A stretch of DNA of 6,029 nt from Candidatus Heimdallarchaeota archaeon (GTDB lineage: Archaea > Asgardarchaeota > Heimdallarchaeia > JABLTI01): contig DAOUWQ010000101.1 of NCBI GenBank assembly GCA_030667035.1, positions 1-6,029 on the forward strand, in the 5' to 3' direction. A program made the position numbers and the translations under genes. Positions 4,562 through 6,029 of the stretch are shown here, piece by piece (positions within the stretch are counted from its first letter, which is position 1; every line of letters begins with the position of its first letter). Under the pieces are notes generated by a model. That model was not told where the DNA came from and did no database searches. It was given only the letters and a program-made list of their open reading frames with translations.

Positions 4562-5443
4562 ATGGACTATTTAATTGAAGTTAACAATGAGCTCTGTATC
4601 GGTTGCGAAGCTTGTATTGATGTTTGTCCTCGAGATTGTTTTGTTCTAAACTCAGAGGGAAAATCTGTGATGGGTTCCCATCTTTGTCATTCCTGCGGTC
4701 ATTGTATTTCCGTTTGTCCTGAAAAGGCACTCAGCCATCGGGACTTTGGCGAAGACGAGTATCCATTGATTAGCAATGTTCTAAATTCTAAAACCGTTGA
4801 TGGCGAGCAATTATACTATTTACTTAAATCTATTAGAAGCACTCGAAAATATAAAAGCAAACCAATTTCAAAGGAAATATTAAAGCAGTTAGTAGATGTA
4901 AGTCGATTTTCTCCAACTGGTCATCATATTCAAAATGTTGAAATGGTTGTTGTTGATAATCCGGAAATGATTCAACAGCTAAAAGATGAGGTTACAGAAG
5001 CTATCAAAGGAGTTCTGAAAAAATTAGACAATCCTTTCTATCGCTTTCTGGGGATTCTAATAGGGAAAGGAGAAACTATTCGAAAAGCTCAGGGTTCTCG
5101 AGCCAGATTGGAACGGATGCTTGCTGGGTTTGAGGTAGGGACAGATTATCTCTTTCATGGTGCCCCTGTTATCGCTGTTTTTCATGCAAAGACGAAAAGT
5201 CTTATTCCTCTCGATAATTGTACTATTGCTTCTACCTATGTTCGAATTGTCGGGGAAGGTCATGGTTTAGGCTCCTGTTATATTGGCTATTTAGTATATT
5301 CCTCAAAATATAATCCTAGAATTCGTGAAATACTAAATATTCCAAAAGAAAATACTGTTTTTCGTGTATTGATTCTGGGTTATCCCAAGCACAAATTTAG
5401 GACATTCGTTGCTAGAAACCCCGCAAAAGTTCAATGGAAATAA
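4562..5443 (+). CDS. Ferredoxin-nitroreductase fusion, FMN flavoprotein with two [4Fe-4S] clusters (293 aa)
   Basis: Residues 1-60 are a bacterial-type ferredoxin: C12-x2-C15-x2-C18-x3-C22P and C42-x2-C45-x2-C48-x3-C52P, enough for two [4Fe-4S] clusters. Residues about 88-293 are a nitroreductase-family flavin domain: SIRSTRKYK (90-98) supplies the serine/arginine residues that hold the FMN phosphate, SPTGHHIQN (117-125) is the next FMN loop, GEGHGLGSCYIGYL (231-244) is the glycine-rich flavin-binding segment, and VLILGYPKHK (269-278) closes the fold. The family transfers electrons from NAD(P)H or ferredoxin through FMN to nitro compounds, quinones or, in some members, other substrates; the fused ferredoxin suggests low-potential electrons reach the flavin. 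The true substrate cannot be read from sequence. It is soluble and cytoplasmic, likely anaerobic or oxygen-sensitive. Length is normal for the fused type. It leads an operon with the gene at 5464. Confidence 0.93.
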   Translation: MDYLIEVNNELCIGCEACIDVCPRDCFVLNSEGKSVMGSHLCHSCGHCISVCPEKALSHRDFGEDEYPLISNVLNSKTVDGEQLYYLLKSIRSTRKYKSKPISKEILKQLVDVSRFSPTGHHIQNVEMVVVDNPEMIQQLKDEVTEAIKGVLKKLDNPFYRFLGILIGKGETIRKAQGSRARLERMLAGFEVGTDYLFHGAPVIAVFHAKTKSLIPLDNCTIASTYVRIVGEGHGLGSCYIGYLVYSSKYNPRIREILNIPKENTVFRVLILGYPKHKFRTFVARNPAKVQWK

Positions 5444-5450
5444 AACCCTT

Positions 5451-5456
5451 GGTGAG
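5451..5456 (+). promoter_or_regulatory. Ribosome site GGTGAG deciding the start of the last gene
   Basis: GGTGAG lies between the stop of the nitroreductase gene and ATG 5464, with a seven-base spacer. It matches the GGTGA type used by other genes in the window and fixes the start of an otherwise easily missed gene. No terminator separates the two genes. Confidence 0.65.
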
Positions 5457-5463
5457 ACAAAAA

Positions 5464-6029
5464 ATGACTGATTTAAACTCTTTCCTCAAAAATAATAAGA
5501 AATCTATTCATGAATTGCTAAATCATATGTGGCACACTATCGAACGAATTTCCTATCAATTTGAGGAAATTTTACCTGATGTTGATATTGATAATTCTCA
5601 TGGGAATTACATTAAAATTGACAAAGGCTGGTCCGAAGCTATCTATGCTAATCCAAGTATTATTTTCCCTTTTGGAGAATTTGGTTATTCATTGGATGGT
5701 TTATTTTGTGTTTTTTCAATTAATCCCAAAACAATCACTGAAGAGATCTTAGGTAAGATTGTTGCAATCTCCCAAGAGAATACTGCAATTACCTTCGAGA
5801 TTTACGGCGGTGATGATTGCTTCCAAACATTCTTTCATTCCAATGAAGAAAGTGATTTTAATACGATCATTCCTGCTTTTCAGAGTACTCCTGAGGAAAC
5901 GATCCAACTAGAACTAACAATCGAAGCTGTTGCAGAAGAAGCAATAAAAGAAGCACTCATTGATACTACATTAAAAATTTATCATCTTATGAAAGAAGAG
6001 AAATGTTTAGTAGAGCTACCCAATTATTC
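5464..6029 (+). CDS. Unknown protein, likely partner of the ferredoxin-nitroreductase; 3' end beyond the window
   Basis: An open frame runs from ATG 5464 for 188 complete codons to the right edge without a stop. It begins 20 bases after the nitroreductase stop behind GGTGAG and is surely the second gene of that operon. I do not recognise the family. Residues 1-38 look helical (SFLKNNKKSIHELLNHMWHT, then IERISYQFEEIL). Residues about 48-125 look like a beta-rich alpha/beta domain with short strands (YIKID, IIFPFGEFGYSLDGLFCVFS, AITFEIYGG). Residues 143-182 are a long acidic helix (TPEETIQLELTIEAVAEEAI...). There is no signal peptide, membrane helix or CxxC metal motif; cysteines at 82, 119 and 181 are scattered. 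The codon use is like its neighbours. Function is unknown; operon position suggests a role with the redox enzyme. Confidence 0.82.
   Translation, partial: MTDLNSFLKNNKKSIHELLNHMWHTIERISYQFEEILPDVDIDNSHGNYIKIDKGWSEAIYANPSIIFPFGEFGYSLDGLFCVFSINPKTITEEILGKIVAISQENTAITFEIYGGDDCFQTFFHSNEESDFNTIIPAFQSTPEETIQLELTIEAVAEEAIKEALIDTTLKIYHLMKEEKCLVELPNY

Noticed and set aside
5057..5263. Minus-strand frame within the nitroreductase gene
   Set aside because: It is antisense to conserved flavin-binding segments and has no independent support.
5561..5752. Plus-strand frame starting at 5561
   Set aside because: It lies out of frame inside the 5464 gene, which has a proper ribosome site and stays open for 188 codons.

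Overview
The window looks like a stretch of an AT-rich archaeal chromosome. I base this on TATA/BRE-like boxes about 40-60 bases before several start codons, T-tract terminators, and ribosome sites of the GGTGA/GAGGT type that match an archaeal 16S tail. The gene set is a divergent TFIIB/cyclin-like protein, a cytoplasmic YVTN propeller and a ferredoxin-nitroreductase fusion. It fits a mesophilic archaeon, possibly of the Asgard group, but nothing here is diagnostic at phylum level. No mobile element, CRISPR array, tRNA or rRNA was found.

Layout, left to right. (1) Positions 1-89, minus strand: the first codons of a short-chain dehydrogenase/reductase that continues past the left edge. (2) Positions 90-657: a long intergenic stretch. 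It holds a patch of about 45% G+C (316-480) rich in hairpins. The same patch can also be read as a small CPFC-x21-CPFC zinc-ribbon-like ORF. (3) 658-981, plus: a small helical protein of unknown function, converging on (4) 1126-2202, minus: a basic 358-residue protein whose middle resembles a cyclin/TFIIB repeat. Terminator-like signals for both genes lie between them. (5) 2203-2553: a divergent promoter region. (6) 2554-3504, plus: an eight-helix membrane protein with a strongly acidic tail. (7) 3579-4478, plus: a seven-bladed YVTN propeller without signal peptide. (8) 4562-5443, plus: a ferredoxin-nitroreductase fusion. (9) 5464 to the right edge, plus: an unrecognised gene 20 bases downstream with its own GGTGAG site, almost certainly co-transcribed with (8).

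Genes 6, 7 and 8 each seem to have their own promoter. In each case an inverted repeat sits just downstream of the TATA-like box, where archaeal repressors commonly bind. The clearest functional unit is the last pair: a flavin/iron-sulphur redox enzyme plus an uncharacterised partner. No complete new defence or mobile system is visible. The most unusual items are the GC-rich intergenic patch, the TFIIB-like protein, the promoter palindromes and the partner of the nitroreductase.
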